The position numbers and the translations under genes were made by a program. Below, one piece after another: positions 6,551 to 7,382 of a stretch of DNA of 7,382 bases (its first letter is position 1; each line of letters begins with the position of its first letter). This DNA comes from Acidobacteriota bacterium. Its GTDB lineage: Bacteria; Acidobacteriota; Terriglobia; Terriglobales; SCQP01. Below the pieces are notes generated by a model. The model was given only the letters and a program-made list of their open reading frames with translations, did no database searches and had not been told where the DNA came from. The DNA lies in NCBI GenBank assembly GCA_021818645.1, contig JAKATS010000231.1, positions 1 to 7,382 on the forward strand. Direction: 5' to 3'.

Positions 6551-6694
6551 AGAAGCCGCGATTTGGCATACACGCGGAGGGCAGGAACAGAATAGAATAC
6601 CTGAACAGAGACGGCTCGACCTCTCCATGAACCACGATGCGGCGGCGCAGCCGTGCCTGGGAGAGGCAGGGGTGAGAGTGCGGGCGGAAAAATC
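6551..6694. other. divergent intergenic region between glycosyltransferase and prepilin peptidase
   Basis: This 144-base spacer must contain the start signals of both flanking genes, but I find no convincing sigma-70 pair on either strand. The nearest is TTGGCA at 6563-6568 with TAGAAT at 6593-6598, spaced 24 bases, which is too far. A small perfect stem TGCCT-GGGAG-AGGCA lies at 6655-6669 within a GC-rich, purine-biased stretch. It could be a local hairpin in the peptidase leader or part of a dispersed intergenic repeat. Confidence 0.4.
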
Positions 6695-7382
6695 ATGGGA
6701 ATATCGGCGGCGGGAATCTATTTTGTATGCGGACTGCTCGCGGGCAGCTTTCTTAACGCCGCCATCCACCGGCTGCCGCGCGGCATTTCACTGGTGCGTC
6801 CGGGATCGCATTGTCCCGGCTGCGGCCACGGGCTCAGGTTCTGGGAAAATCTGCCCCTGATCAGTTATGCGGTCCAGCGCGGGCGATGCCGGCATTGCCG
6901 GCTGCGGATCGGGGTGCGCTATCTGGCGGTGGAAATTCTCTGCGGCGCCGGTTTTGCCTTCGCCAGCCTGGGCAACGGGACGGCGCTGGGGGCAATGAAA
7001 TTCAGCCTGTTCACGGCGCTGCTGATCGGCCTGGTGGCCACGGACTGGGATTGCCAACAGTTGCCGGATGAATTCACGCTGGGGGGATTCGTGCTGGCGC
7101 TGGGATTCAGTTACTGGTTGGGGCCGGCCAGCCAGAGCGGATGGGCGGGCGTGGCGACGGCGCTTGAGGGCGCCGCCGCGGGGGCAATTCCCTTGTGGCT
7201 GCTGGGCTATGCGTATCAGCGCTGGCGCGGGCGGGCCGGCATGGGGTTGGGCGATGTGAAGATGATGGCCATGGTGGGCGGTTTTCTGGGCGCCGGGCTC
7301 GCTTTATTCACGCTGGCCCTGGGCGCCCTGCTGGGCGGCGTGGCGAGCATCGCGCTGATGCTGTGGGTGCGCGTGATCCGCT
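6695..7382 (+). CDS. pilD: type IV prepilin peptidase, A24 family (3' end outside window)
   Basis: The frame is open from ATG 6695 to the window edge and gives 229 residues of a protein usually 250-290 long. The enzyme is an inner-membrane aspartic protease that removes the leader of type IV prepilins or type II secretion pseudopilins. Full-length A24A members also N-methylate the new N-terminus. The N-terminal methylase-type region is present: GSFLNAAIHRLPRG (17-30), then a zinc-ribbon pair C40-x2-C43 and C65-x2-C68 flanking the conserved NLPLISY (52-58). The two catalytic aspartates are Asp117 (TDWDCQQLPDEFT, 116-128) and Asp187 in GLGDVK (184-189, the GxGDxK signature). Hydrophobic membrane segments are seen around 3-23, 83-93, 103-116, 129-143, 160-174 and 195-225. 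Purine-rich GGCGG before the ATG is a possible ribosome site. No pilus assembly gene is in view, so pilD versus gspO cannot be decided; the symbol is for the family. Confidence 0.93.
   Translation, partial: MGISAAGIYFVCGLLAGSFLNAAIHRLPRGISLVRPGSHCPGCGHGLRFWENLPLISYAVQRGRCRHCRLRIGVRYLAVEILCGAGFAFASLGNGTALGAMKFSLFTALLIGLVATDWDCQQLPDEFTLGGFVLALGFSYWLGPASQSGWAGVATALEGAAAGAIPLWLLGYAYQRWRGRAGMGLGDVKMMAMVGGFLGAGLALFTLALGALLGGVASIALMLWVRVIR

Noticed and set aside
6551..6769. N-terminal extension of the glycosyltransferase up to 6769.
   Set aside because: The extra 73 residues show no family similarity and would overlap the divergent prepilin peptidase. GT2 proteins begin at the conserved strand that follows ATG 6550.

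Overview
The window is gene-dense, mostly GC-rich bacterial chromosome. It carries seven protein genes and one tRNA gene. Two of the protein genes run off the window ends. I see no insertion sequence, phage gene, CRISPR array or toxin-antitoxin pair. The best guess for the host is a member of the Acidobacteriota. This rests on the recognisable style of the small TPR protein (a conserved ADRAR-LHL-IC-QRL segment and a DPRF-ELLYPE tail) next to an exported S9 peptidase. It is an inference from memory of families, not a proven placement. The type IV prepilin peptidase and the KdtX/WaaE-like glycosyltransferase point to a Gram-negative type envelope.

Layout from left to right. Bases 1-1184 (minus) hold the N-terminal 394 residues of a signalling protein: a degenerate receiver-like domain, two complete PAS domains and the start of a third. 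Its output domain lies outside the window. Bases 1311-1913 (minus) encode a GNAT acetyltransferase whose ATG lies 13 bases beyond the 3' end of a tRNA-Ser(UGA) gene (1927-2016, minus, CCA encoded). Bases 2107-3039 (minus) encode a radical SAM/SPASM enzyme with a TTG start and visibly lower GC content than its neighbours. A 230-base divergent intergenic region follows. To the right, on the plus strand, a TPR protein (3270-3797) overlaps by 44 bases an exported S9-family serine peptidase (3754-5781). That peptidase converges, with only four bases between the stop codons, on a family-2 glycosyltransferase (5786-6550, minus). Divergent from the glycosyltransferase is a prepilin peptidase (6695 to the window end, plus), of which 229 residues are visible.

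How the genes work together. The only firm functional link is the overlapping TPR-peptidase pair, which looks translationally coupled. The tRNA and GNAT gene may share a transcript. The glycosyltransferase and prepilin peptidase both concern the cell envelope and surface, but they are transcribed apart. I do not find a convincing undescribed multi-gene system. The points most worth a second look are the pseudo-receiver with Glu at the phosphoacceptor position, the orphan low-GC radical SAM/SPASM gene, the tRNA-GNAT junction and the TPR/peptidase overlap.
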